Below, one piece after another: positions 34,628 to 44,242 of a stretch of DNA of 64,000 nt. Under the pieces are notes generated by a model. That model did not search any database and was not told where the DNA came from. It saw only the letters and a program-made list of their open reading frames with translations. The stretch's first letter is position 1. Every line of letters begins with the position of its first letter. Origin of the DNA: Sphaerolaimus hirsutus. Lineage: Eukaryota > Nematoda > Chromadorea > Monhysterida > Sphaerolaimidae. The stretch spans positions 15,184,704 to 15,248,703 of the forward strand of contig OZ038452.1 of assembly GCA_964036195.1 (NCBI GenBank), read 5' to 3'. A program made the translations under genes and the position numbers.

Positions 34628-36086
34628 ATAAACACCTTCCCGGACAAGTTCACCACCCATCTTTTTATTTCACTTCGAATGCAATATCTCCGTCCATGGG
34701 GGTGTTATAAAGCTGAAACTTTGTAAATATAAAGTTGTAAGACCCCTCTACTCCCCAACAATGGGGGAGGTGCGGCGACTCACTACAGGGTGGGTCACCC
34801 TATATGCAACATTTTTTTTTGGTGTTTTTGGTGTCCCAATCAAGTTCACCACCCACTTGATTGGCTACACTACAAGAGCCATATCTCCAGCTGTGATGGC
34901 GGTATAAAGCTGAAATTTGGGGGATGTCTTGCCAACAACCCCCCTCACAATACACCAGTGGGGCGGCTGCCGACGACCCACTAAAGCATGGGTCACTGCA
35001 TATAAAGTTGACCATTTTCTAAAAACAGCCCAAGTGTCCCAAAACAAGTTCATCGCCCTACTGCATTTAAAAAAATGTTGCAACAACATACCTAACATAA
35101 AACTGAATCGGGTTGGAACCCTAGTTCAGCCACCAAAATTTTTTTTCAGTAGGGCACCTACCCTGTCCCATAAACGGTAGACTGAAAATTTCACTTTAAA
35201 CCAATTTTTTGTTTCACACTTAAAAAGTTGGTTTACAAAGTTCACTAGAGAATGGTCTAAGGTTCAAAGTTCTGTAAACAACATAACGTCTAATATGCCT
35301 CCATAAGGAAATTTACTTGGGGTGAATTCTATGATGTCAAAATGATGTCATTGCAGGAACAAAATTTGACAAAATTTTCATATTTTCATTCACCCCAAAT
35401 AAATTTCCTTATGGAAGCATTTTAGAGGATATGTTGTTTACATAACTTTGAACCTTAGACCATTCTCTAGTGAACTTTGTAAACCAACTTTGAAAGTGTG
35501 AAACAAAAAATTGGTTTAAAGTGAAATTTTCGGTCTGCCATTTATGATGGGGGTGGCTAAACAAAGGAAAAAAATTTAATTAGCAGAAGTAGGGTTAAAA
35601 CCTGATTCAGTTTTTATATAAGGTATGTTCTCAAAAAAAAATGTTAATTCGTTTAGGTGGTGAACTTGCTTGGGACACTTGGGTCGTTTTTTTAAAAAAC
35701 AAAAATTTTATACACAGCGGCACAAACTGTAGTGGGTCGTCGGGAGCTGCCCCACTGGCATTTAGTAGGGGTGGGTGTTGCCAAAATACCCCAAAAAATT
35801 TAGCTTTCTACCACCCCCGCAACTGGAGATACAGCCACTTTAGTGTAGCTAATCAAGGGGGTGGTGTACTTGTTTGGGACACGGAAAACCTGGCAAATTT
35901 TTTTTGCTTATAGGGCGACCCACCCTGTAGTTAGTCGCCATGCCTCCCCCCATTGATGCAGAGTAGAGGGATGTTACAAGTATATATTCACAAAGTTTCA
36001 GCTCTATAACCCCACCATAGCCAAAGATATAGCTTCCGAAGTGAAATAAAAAAATGGGTGGTAAACTTGTCCGGGAAGGTGTTTAT
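34628..36086. mobile_element. 1.46-kb foldback element
   Basis: Ends ATAAACACCTTCCCGGACAA and TTGTCCGGGAAGGTGTTTAT. The two halves are inverted copies along most of their length, for example AAATTTACTTGGGGTGAATT (35310) facing TTCACCCCAAATAAATTTCC (35389). The centre is near 35350. No transposase frame. Confidence 0.7.
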
Positions 36087-36109
36087 GTATTTACTGACTT
36101 ATGTATTAT

Positions 36110-36660
36110 GACATTTACTCAAACGAGGGGGGTTATTCGAGGGAGGTTTATTATTTCGTCAGAAATTTTTTGAAATCCCAGTACTAAATTGTCGTTTGAA
36201 ATGTACGCAGACGTCGAAAAGTACAACAAAAATCGCCATTTATAGGACTCTTAAGACTTGTATAAGTGTGTAGACGTATAAACACTGTTCTCACATAGCA
36301 GTCATTGTTTTTAACGCGTGTTCTGCATTGCCCGGATGACAAACCGCAGCCTTCGTCATTTACGTTCTCTATACACTAAATGGGGGGCGGGGGTATTTCG
36401 AGAGGGGGGTTAGAAGTTCATAGTGTCCATTTTGAGGGGGTGTATTTCGAGGAGATACGGTACATAGCAGTTTTTGTTGCATTTTTCGACGTCTCTGTAC
36501 GTTACAGACAACAATTTAGTACTGGGATTTCAAAAAATTTCTGGCGAAATAATAAACCCCCCTCGAAATACCCCCCTCGTTCAACCCCCCTCAAAAATCT
36601 CACTCTGAAAAATAAACCCCCTGGTGGTATTTCGAGAAAATACAGTAAATAATCATTAAA
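36110..36660. mobile_element. MITE cluster, GTATTTCGAG family
   Basis: Two elements or one rearranged element of the CGAAATACCCCC group, with TTATTATTTCGTCAG, GTATTTCGAGGAGATACGGTA (about 36442-36462) and GTATTTCGAGAAAATACAGTA at the right. The internal word CAGACGTCGAAAA(A/G)T is shared with 45.8, 56.4 and 62.4 kb. Confidence 0.6.
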
Positions 36661-36755
36661 AATTACATCTGTTTTGACTTTCAGTATAAAAATCACTCAC
36701 GTGTAAAAAGTAGTAGCTTTTACATTTTCCACACAAAAATACACACTTTTATATA

Positions 36756-37310
36756 CAGGGGTGGGCATCTTCAGTTACCGCTGGGAAAATGCGATAGATT
36801 GAGCTACGGTTGAGCTATCAGAATGAAATTTTAACACAATGGAGTAGACTCCATAGGACACCTATTCTGAAGTTTGCAACCCAAACGGCCACATTTTGGG
36901 TGAGTTGTGGAACACACGGTTTTTAGTGTAGTTTTGTGACTTGGCGTCACCCATAGGATAAATCGAGGGTGGCATTTGAGGGGGGGGGGCATCGGTCGTT
37001 GGTGTCGTCCCATTCTGTCGTACATCGGCCGATTTTGATGCCCTTTGAGTATGTTGTGGTCGCGCCTACTACCAAATTCTTTTTTTACTCGAATAGTCCC
37101 CCAGTCCCGAGATAAGGGGGGTGAAGTCACAAAATTACACTAAAAACTGTGTGTTCCACAACTCCTCCAAACTGTGGCCGTTTGGGTTGCAAACTTCAGC
37201 ATAGGTGTCCTATGGAGTCTACTCTATTGTGTTAAAATTTCATTGTTATAGCTCAACTGTAGCTCAAGCTATCGCGTTTTTCCAGCGGTAACTGAAGATG
37301 CCCACCCCTG
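36756..37310. mobile_element. 555-bp inverted-end element, copy 1
   Basis: CAGGGGTGGGCATCTTCAGT at the left and ACTGAAGATGCCCACCCCTG at the right, flanked by TA on each side. A second copy at 47123-47678 differs at only a few bases. A TA target with CAGGGG ends would fit a Tc1/mariner-type MITE. Confidence 0.75.
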
Positions 37311-37589
37311 TATTTTATGAAGGGAGTACTTGCTTTTAGATTTTCTGAAGAAAAAGTAGTCGATTTCACATTTTCCTGGAAAAAATTATCTTATCAAAGA
37401 TTGCGTTTGAACGTCGTTGAATCGGGATCGGCACCAGTTGACATTTTGTGTCGATGTCAACTAGCGTGTGTGGGCACAAAGAATAGGTGAAATTGGTTCA
37501 ATTATAGTTCAATCGGTCCTCCAGCATCAAAGCGTATTAATACGAATGCGTCAATCTAAAAAATACATAACACCAAATATGCACATTCA

Positions 37590-37850
37590 AGACCAGTACA
37601 ATGTCCAGCTAGCGGCCCTATTTTCAATTCCATTTAAATGTGCCGCTTCTGCTGCGGCCGCTTTCGCACGCGGCTGCCTCGTCTTGAATGCAGTCATGCT
37701 AATGAAATATGCGTCGACGCCGTTGTTTGCGTTTGCGGATGTGTTTGTGCGACGGTTAGAATCAAAAGCGACAGCTCGACCGAACCGAAGCGTGCCGCAT
37801 TTGTAATTTGTACGGCGCGAATGTGAATCTGCAGCGCGGGTCTTATTTGC
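37590..37850. promoter_or_regulatory. GC-rich segment with an octamer-like site
   Basis: CpG-rich block in AT-rich DNA about 2 kb before the channel gene. It contains ATGCTAATGAAATATGC at 37696-37712, where ATGCTAAT resembles a POU octamer. No frame with splice support. Confidence 0.25.
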
Positions 37851-37945
37851 GATTTTTTCACGTGGAAAGTGTCCGGAGCGCCGCATTGGCATGAGTACAG
37901 CTCGTTTACGTGTCATACGGATTCATGTACATACATACCTGGATC

Positions 37946-38297
37946 TAGGGTTCAAACGGGATCGCGATATTTTTAGGGAAATTGCTGTCCCGACCCCGAA
38001 GATAAATCCCGACCCCGGAAATTTTTTAAATCCCCTATCCCGATAAAAGATCCTGAATCCTGATCCCCCAAAAAATTGCCAATTGTTTTTTGCACTGTAA
38101 GCGTACAGAAGACTCCAGTGTGCATTTTATGCCACTACTCTGGCATCCAAGTGTGTTTTTCGACTTTTTTGTGGAAAATTAGAGAAAAACCCTTTATACC
38201 AGACCTTTGTTCAACATCCTTATCACGAGACCCAAATCCCGATCCCGAAAATAAAAAAAAATCCCGATCCCGAACAGACAATTCCGCTTGAACCCTA
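37946..38297. mobile_element. non-autonomous hAT element with ATCCCGA repeats
   Basis: TAGGGTTCAAACGGGATCGC to CCGCTTGAACCCTA, flanked by CCTGGATC (37938-37945) and CCTGGAAC (38298-38305). Same family as 8414-8811 and 12434-12898. Its right target copy is also the left target copy of the next element. Confidence 0.75.
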
Positions 38298-38305
38298 CCT
38301 GGAAC

Positions 38306-39238
38306 TAGTGATGGAATGGCGCCATGGCGCTGGCGCCATTTGGGGGCGCCAAAGGGCGCCGCGCCATGGCGCCATTGGCGCTTGGCGCCCTTTTTCCGTG
38401 GCGCCCTTGGCGCCTGGCGCCCACATTTTGAAAGGCGCCATGGCGCCCTTGGCGCTTGGCGCTCTTTTTCCGTGGCGCCCTTGGCGCCTGGCGGCGTGAC
38501 CTAAAAGGGCGCCAAAATGGCGCCAGCAGTTTTTCAAGGTGATTGCTGTGAAAATGAAAAAAATGGGAAAAAATAGAGACGAAAACACCTGAAAATGGAC
38601 GTAGTGGTGCGAGTGGACAGAAATCTTTCGTTGAAAGTTTTATCAGAAACGTCTGACAGATAAAAAGCTGAGAATTGTGGACTGTATAACTTGCAAACCC
38701 GTACGTCAACGGATTAAAATTAGGTTAAATAATGAAATCCCTTTTTTCCCTATCAATAAAACATCCATTGGAAAAATCCATTTGAAATGAGAATGTATAG
38801 TTCTGTAGAATGACAATTCTCATTGTTTATGAAATTAATGTCATGTGTAAGTATGATTTTATGCAAAATAAATTTGTTCCTAGTCCTGTTTTTGTTGAAT
38901 AAATCCTGGAGAACTTGAATAATTAAGTGTATTGGTGCATTATAGTGCTGGAGATACATTTTTGCACACACAAGCTATTGTATGCTCTAATTTATCCTGG
39001 CGCCATTGGCGCCTGGCGCCCTATTTCTCAAATGGCGCCATGGCGCCCTTGGCGCTTGGCGCCCTCTTTCCGTGGCGCCATTGGCGCCTGGCGCCCACTT
39101 TCCGAATAGCGCCATGGCGCCCTTGGCGCCTGGCGCCCTTTTTCTGTGGCGCCCTTGGCGCTTGGCGCCCAGTTTCCAAATGGCGCCATGGCGCCATTGG
39201 CGCCTGGCGCCCTTTTTTCTGGTGCTTTTCCATCACTA
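38306..39238. mobile_element. non-autonomous hAT element carrying GGCGCC arrays
   Basis: TAGTGATGGAATGGCGCCAT at the left and TGCTTTTCCATCACTA at the right, with a perfect 8-bp target duplication CCTGGAAC (38298-38305 and 39239-39246). Both end regions are arrays of TGGCGCC(A/T)TTGGCGC(C/T) words, about 220 bp each. The middle (38540-38995) is ordinary AT-rich DNA. Ends about 535 bp before the channel start codon. Confidence 0.8.
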
Positions 39239-39246
39239 CCTGGAAC

Positions 39247-39773
39247 CGAATTGAATTTTTACGCGCGCCGCCAGAAAATTTCCGGCCGCGCTGCCGTGAC
39301 AGCGGTAACATCAGTGGCTGATTCGCATCGCGTGCTCGAGCACCCTTGGCTCATTACGTCACCGCACCGAATCTGGGGCGGCTGCAACTTGGCAACTGCT
39401 CAGGCGCTGAATTTTCTCCCGTGTATGTGTTTTGCGCATGGCGGCTTCCTTGTGCAAACAGTTTTCAAAGCGTCACTGTAAAGCGCGCCGGCAACACATG
39501 TCCGCTCCGGGCTGCACATGGCGCCAGCTGCGCGGTCATGCACAGTCGCCGCCATTAGTGAATAGAATGCTGAATCGACGCCGCTTCTATATAGCTGCGC
39601 GCTCGCAGCGCGCGAATTAGCCTAATATTGTGCGTCCGCTGGAGAGAACACGCTGGCTAGCGGAGCTTAAACGGTGCCTTTGCGCGACGGCTCGACGTTG
39701 CTGCACAAATCATTTTGGGTCGACTTTGCTGCGTAGATGCGCTCGCCGTGATCAGATCACCGCGTCGAGCGCC
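39247..39773 (+). promoter_or_regulatory. CpG-rich promoter/5' UTR region of the TASK channel gene
   Basis: GC-rich, CpG-dense DNA directly before the ATG at 39774. Contains CGCGCGAATTAGCC near 39611. Composition matches the segments before the other first exons. No TATA box recognised. Confidence 0.4.
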
Positions 39774-40017
39774 ATGGAGCAGAAGAACGTGCGCGCCCTG
39801 TCGCTGATCGTGTGCACGTTCACCTACCTGATCATCGGCGCGGCCATATTCGACGTGCTCGAGTCGGAGAATGACACGCGGCAACGCGCCCGGCTGGCGC
39901 GACTGCGCAGCGAGACATTCGGCAAGTACAACCTGAGCGCTGAACATGAGCGCCAGTTCGAGCAGGCCGTGCTGCTCGGCGTGCCCCACGCTGCCGGTTA
40001 TCAGTGGAGATTCGCTG
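39774..40017 (+). CDS. TASK-like (KCNK3/9): TASK exon 1: TM1 and extracellular cap
   Basis: ATG in context GCCATGG. Encodes 81 residues through the cap helices to QWRFA, then one base before GTAAGA. The class-typical MEQKNVR start supports this ATG over the open frame upstream. Confidence 0.92.
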
Positions 40018-43000
40018 GTAAGAGAAAGCACGTTTTTCGAGCTGTTTCGATTCAAACATGCCCTTTTCTGGTATTGTCTTTTTATGGGGTTTTTTTTTGG
40101 GGGGGGGGAAATTCGAGTAAAGTAAATAGTAGCTTGTGTTTCACTTGGCACGGTTCGAAATGTGCCTCGAGGCCGACATCACATGCCACAGGCATGACAT
40201 ATTTTTCTAAATTTCTGTGAAAAAAACCCTTGTTTAAGTCCCACTTTAAATAGCTTTAAATTCTAACTTTAAAAAAAGTAAATAAAAAGTAAATTAAGTT
40301 ATTAAAAAACTCCCATTTCAAAATATTCTGACAAAAGAAAGGTTTCCCAGGGAACTCATCCAAAAGTCCACTGCACTGATTTTACCAGCCATCTCTACGC
40401 AGGCGCGTTCTACTTCTCCCTGTGCGTCATAACGACCGTGGGCTACGGGCACTCGACGCCGTTCACCACATTTGGCAAGGCCTTCTGCATCGTGTACGCA
40501 CTGGCCGGCATACCGCTCAACTTGGTCATGTTCCAGTCGATCGGCGAACGACTCAACACGTTCATCTCGCATGTCATAATCAAGGTGCGCCACTGTCTGC
40601 GTTTTCATGTGCGACTGTGCGTGTTTATGAGAGTGAGACTGGCTGCGTGGCCATATCAAAGCTGTATACCGACATGGTTGATAGACTATCCAGTTCACCG
40701 GCGTCACTACCATGCGGGAGCGTGTTCATTGTAATTAATTTTTTATTTAATCTCTTACCTCGTTTCAATCAACCGGAAGCAGTCTAGTCATTAGCCAACT
40801 GTCATCTCACTGGCAGATCCTATTCACTAGGTAGGTTCTACCCGACATATTTGCGCAACATACATACGCGGGCTTGAATCTAGATCCCCTTGCAGCTGCG
40901 GCTAGCCGTACTGGGCGCTGTGGGCGTCCGACGTCCGGTGTCGCCGATGCAGCTCATCCTGGTCAGCTCGAGCATCGGCATGCTGATCACGCTCACCGGC
41001 GTTTTTGTCTTCCACAGGTGCGCCAGTGACAAACTGATCCTACGACTGCATAAGTCACCTTCTCCGCCCATATGCTACGCCGCGCCGACATACCAGCGGA
41101 GAGCACATGCGTAGCACTGGGCGTATGTTGAACACTTACTATCTGAAACAAGACGCAAATTATTTGTCTTTTCAACGCGTAGAGTCGAAGGCTGGAGCTT
41201 ATTCGAGTCGTATTACTACTGCTTTATCACACGTACGTATATTTATATTCTACGTGTCATGCATTTACATGCATGCATATCTGTTTGCTAGCGTTTTTAG
41301 CGCTAGTAGGTAGTTTCTACCGCGACGCGCAGTTAGCACGATCGGTTTCGGCGACTACGTGCCGCTGCAGCAGCGCAACAGCCTCCAAGAGCGGCCGTAC
41401 TACGTCGTGTTCACGCTGCTGTTCATCCTGTTCGGCCTGGCCGTGTTCTCGGCATGCGTCAACTTGCTAGTGATTCGTTTCATGGCTAGCAATACGGAGG
41501 CACCCGGTGGGAAGCAGGACCGCAGCTCCATTGTGTTCGAGTCGCTCAGCGACGACAACGCTGAAACCGGCACCAGTGATGCTGATGGGCGAGAGGTACG
41601 TGCATACCATCGCATTTCATTATTTTCATTTATTTTGATACCGCGGCTGGTGTCAAGCGTCAAGGGTAGTGATGGAAAAAGCGCCAGACTTTTGGCGCCA
41701 AGCGCCAAAAGCGCCATGGCGCTTTTCTGACCCCCAGCGCCAAGCGCCAATGGCGCCAGAGCAAAATAGCGCCAAGCGCCAAAAGCGCCATGGCGCTTTT
41801 CTGAACCCCAGCGCCAAGCGCCAATGGCGCCAGAGGGTAATGGCGCCAAGCGCCAATGGCGCCAAGCGCCAATGGCGCCAGCGCCAAAAATTTGTTCTGC
41901 AATTCGTTTGTAGAATAATCAATTTGTAGCTGTGACATACCGCTGATGTCGCAGTAGTCAATTTAACTTTTGCAATAAAAGTTCAATCAACCACTACAAT
42001 GTTTCATACATCGTTACAATCCCAAGGGATACACCTATTTTTCAGCGAAACAGCGTTCGTTGATAGGTCCAAAATATTATATCCCATTAAGTCATGTTTA
42101 TTACCAGTTATGGGTATGTATTTAACTACCTATTATTTACACTATCCTTCACGATAACTCCTGGCGAAATAATCAACCCCTCCCTCAAAATACCCCCTCA
42201 AAATTTGCACTCTGAAAAAATAAACCCCCTGAGGCTATTTCTAGGAAATATGGTATATACATTTGCCCCAAATATTACCTAATCAATATGTTTTTCATAT
42301 AAATGTTCCCTTACACCCTTATATATTTATCAATATTTATTCAGTCATTCTCAAAATTGATCAACTGGCTTGTCTATTTTCACTGAATCATAAAAATTTT
42401 ATAATCATGGTTGGCGCTTTTTTGGCGCTATTTAAAATGCGGGCGCCAGGCGCCAATAGCGCCACCAGAAAATGGCGCCAAGCGCCAAAAGCGCCATGGC
42501 GCTTTCTCAGATCCCGGCGCCAAGCGCCAATGGCGCCAGAGCGTTTTAGCGCCAAGCGCCAAAAGCGCCATGGCGCTTTTTGCTTTGGCGCTAGCGCCAG
42601 GCGCCAGCGCCATGGCGCTTTTCCATCACTAGTCAAGGGCAAATAAAAGCGAGAAAATTACATAACATAGGTAGACATAACTTCCTAATAACATAATAAC
42701 ATAACCGCAAGAACACAGCTGAACGTACTGCCTTGAGTAGGTAGTCATAATTACAGCCATTATGGTATAGTGTTGTTGTTGTTTTTAATTAGGTAGATGA
42801 GAGTGAATCCACTTCGTATTTAGGGTTAAAAATGCAATAAAAAACCGAGTGAATTCACATGAAAGCATTCTTGCGTAAGATTTTGTCTAAAATTTGCATT
42901 TTTGACTTCTGATTATTGACTTGCATTATACTCCATTTCAGGGACGGGAAGGCCGCCGGCGCACTGTATTCATGTCAGGTGGCAAACAGCAGCCACCAGC

Positions 43001-43444
43001 AAATGGTTCGGGACCAATGTCAGGGCAGCACCCCACATCCGTCAAGGATGCAGTACGCGCTGCTGCAGCAGTTACCCCACCCCGTGTGTCCAGCGTGCAC
43101 AAACTCTCCGTAGCAGCCACGTATGCCAACAGTCAGGTGAGTGACAGGCTTGAATTGCTGCACCAAAAGGTCCAGTTGGCTCCCATCTTCAATTGCAGGT
43201 GATTGTACTCGGCCGACCGGAGGAGACTGTCGAAACTCAACAACAAACAAGTCGCCGGCGCTCGTCTTCCACTGCACCCTGTTTCACTTCATGCATTCCA
43301 AACAGCAGCTCGCAGTTAAGCGCCGACCCGCACTCGACCGCGTCCGACGAGATCAGACCGTCGCTCATGTGCCCCATGTGCGGCAAGCCGCGCAGAGTTG
43401 TTTCCACGTGTTTGTTCCCTTTACATTACAGCGACCTACTTTAG
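39774..43444 (+). CDS. TASK-like (KCNK3/9): two-pore-domain potassium channel, TASK (KCNK3/9) type, seven exons
   Basis: A plasma-membrane background K+ channel subunit that acts as a dimer. Exons 39774-40017, 40403-40584, 40896-41017, 41183-41232, 41333-41595, 42942-43136 and 43199-43444 join in phase to 433 residues. The start MEQKNVRALSLIVCTFTYLI matches the TASK N-terminus and TM1. N53 (KYNLS) is at the position glycosylated in human TASK-1. The first pore has TVGYGH with His98, the acid-sensing residue of TASK channels. GIPLNLVMFQSIGERLN follows in TM2. The second pore has TIGFGD (202-207), rebuilt across the exon 4/5 junction. TM4 ends VIRFMA (246-251), the counterpart of the TASK VLRFMT element tied to anaesthetic and G-protein response. 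The cytoplasmic tail is Ser/Thr-rich and unlike other members. Intron 5 holds a hAT element. Confidence 0.93.
40403..40584 (+). CDS. TASK-like (KCNK3/9): TASK exon 2: pore 1 and TM2
   Basis: Acceptor TCTCTACGCAG. Encodes GAFYFSLCVITTVGYGHSTP, then FGKAFCIVYALAGIPLNLVM and FQSIGERLN, to IIK before GTGCGC. Confidence 0.95.
40896..41017 (+). CDS. TASK-like (KCNK3/9): TASK exon 3: cytoplasmic loop and TM3
   Basis: Acceptor CCCCTTGCAG, phase 0. LRLAVLGAVGVRRPVSPMQL then ILVSSSIGMLITLTGVFVFH, ending two bases into an Arg codon before GTGCGC. Confidence 0.9.
41183..41232 (+). CDS. TASK-like (KCNK3/9): TASK exon 4: 50-nt exon with the pore-2 helix
   Basis: Acceptor CAACGCGTAG and strong donor GTACGTA. 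Encodes VEGWSLFESYYYCFIT, the counterpart of YEGWSYFDSFYYCFVT in fly TASK. Found by phase and homology; it is far too short to show as an open frame. Confidence 0.9.
41333..41595 (+). CDS. TASK-like (KCNK3/9): TASK exon 5: pore 2 filter and TM4
   Basis: Acceptor CGACGCGCAG. STIGFGDYVPLQQ, then YYVVFTLLFILFGLAVFSAC and VNLLVIRFMA, an acidic/Ser tail, and donor GAG before GTACGT, phase 0. Confidence 0.95.
41667..42631. mobile_element. non-autonomous hAT element with GCGCCA arrays in TASK intron 5
   Basis: TAGTGATGGAAAAAGCGCCA at the left and TGGCGCTTTTCCATCACTA at the right, with a perfect 8-bp target duplication GTCAAGGG (41659-41666 and 42632-42639). The terminal arrays consist of AAGCGCCAA(A/T)(A/G)GCGCCA words. 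A CGAAATAATCAACCCC MITE (about 42164-42256) sits inside the central AT-rich part. Close relative of 38306-39238. Confidence 0.85.
42942..43136 (+). CDS. TASK-like (KCNK3/9): TASK exon 6: cytoplasmic tail
   Basis: Acceptor TCCATTTCAG and consensus donor GTGAGTG, phase 0 at both ends. Encodes GREGRRRTVFMSGGKQQPPA, then TSVKDAVRAAAAVTPPRVSS and a tail to YANSQ. RRRTVF could be a basophilic kinase site. Confidence 0.8.
43199..43444 (+). CDS. TASK-like (KCNK3/9): TASK exon 7: C-terminus
   Basis: Acceptor TTCAATTGCAG, phase 0. VIVLGRPEETVETQQQTSRR, a Ser/Thr-rich middle, PSLMCPMCGKPRRVVSTCLF and a stop at 43442-43444. CPMCG has two closely spaced Cys pairs. If spliced before the stop, the exon at 44004 could follow. 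Confidence 0.7.
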   Translation: MIVLGRPEETVETQQQTSRRRSSSTAPCFTSCIPNSSSQLSADPHSTASDEIRPSLMCPMCGKPRRVVSTCLFPLHYSDLL

Positions 43445-43449
43445 AACCC

Positions 43450-43760
43450 TGGTGCCACTCCCAGACCCTGTAAAGTGTAAAAGACCCTGTAAAGTGTCAT
43501 GTGTATCCAAATCTTATTTTATCGTATCCAAATGTTTTGTTTTTGTATTCAAATCTTGATCTTATCTTAAGTAAGATTTAGATACAAAAACAAAACATAG
43601 TGATATGATAAAATAATATTTGGATTCACATGACACCTTTACAGGGTCTTTTACATGACATTTGACACTTTACATGGTCTTGTACATGATACATGACATT
43701 TTACAGGGTCTTTTACTAGGTTTGGGAGTGCCCCCTGGAGAATCCGGTGATAGGGCCGTG
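43450..43760. repeat. palindromic repeat, CACTCCCAGACCCTGTAAA family
   Basis: GGTGCCACTCCCAGACC at the left faces GGTTTGGGAGTGCCCCC at the right, with ACACTTTACAGGGTCTTTTAC words between. Relatives: about 51769-51930 and 53570-53770. It begins within 10 bp of the channel stop codon. Confidence 0.6.
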
Positions 43761-44003
43761 GCTTGATAGAGCCGCTAAGCACATTCAATCTGGCAGTCTA
43801 CGGTATTTCCTCGAATCAATTCCTTCGAATCAACCGAAGGTCTGGGTCAGCTGGGTGAAAAATGTCCCCCTTTAACACCCCTTCGGTATGAGTATAATGA
43901 GAACATGTGACAAAAGTTATACTTTTAGACAATGCAACGGTCATCCTTAGTGGGGCAGCGCGAGAAAAGTGATTAAGCTAATATTTAGAATTCGCGTGCG
44001 CAG

Positions 44004-44242
44004 GCGCCAGCTCGTCGGACGTGTCGACCGGAGCGCACAACGGCGCGCTGGGCGTGCTCGTGTCCAACTGCAACACGAGCGCCGTGCGGCGGCACAAGCA
44101 GCGCCGACGTCCGTTCACGGTGCGGCCGCGACCGGTGGCGCGCGTCACGCACCTGATACAGCCGACTGGCAGCGGCCGGAACGACCCCGATAGCATTGTG
44201 ATTAGACATCTCAAGGCGACTGTGAACACGCACATTGGGTGA
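44004..44242 (+). CDS. candidate alternative last exon of the TASK gene
   Basis: Acceptor GCGTGCGCAG opens a GC-rich frame. In phase 1 it reads ASSSDVSTGAHNGALGVLVS, then a basic stretch VRRHKQRRRPFTVRPRPVAR, and ends DSIVIRHLKATVNTHIG with a stop at 44240-44242. It lies between exon 7 and the converging gene. No GT donor in exon 7 gives phase 1; a GC donor after MCPMCG (at 43383) would. It may therefore be a true alternative tail, or the last exon of another small gene. Confidence 0.45.

Larger units (their letters stand above)
31052..37580. other. intergenic DNA between the Pax and TASK genes, repeat-rich
   Basis: No gene supported. 31.1-32.2 kb is AT-rich and mostly unique-looking; the rest is MITEs and foldback elements, listed separately. 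At 33.3-33.4 kb lies a fragment of the CAGGGGTCTCC family. Confidence 0.5.

Noticed and set aside
38305..39321. Several overlapping frames with WRRHWRLAP-like repeats on both strands
   Set aside because: They are translations of the GGCGCC arrays in a hAT element, open in all frames because the repeat lacks stops.
15705..39626. ATTAGGCT shared by three GC-rich segments (15705, 20600, complement at 39619)
   Set aside because: An 8-mer is expected about twice per 64 kb on both strands, so three copies are not remarkable.
41400..41961. Minus-strand frames of 100-150 codons
   Set aside because: Part is the antisense of TASK exon 5 and part is the GCGCCA array of the intronic hAT element.
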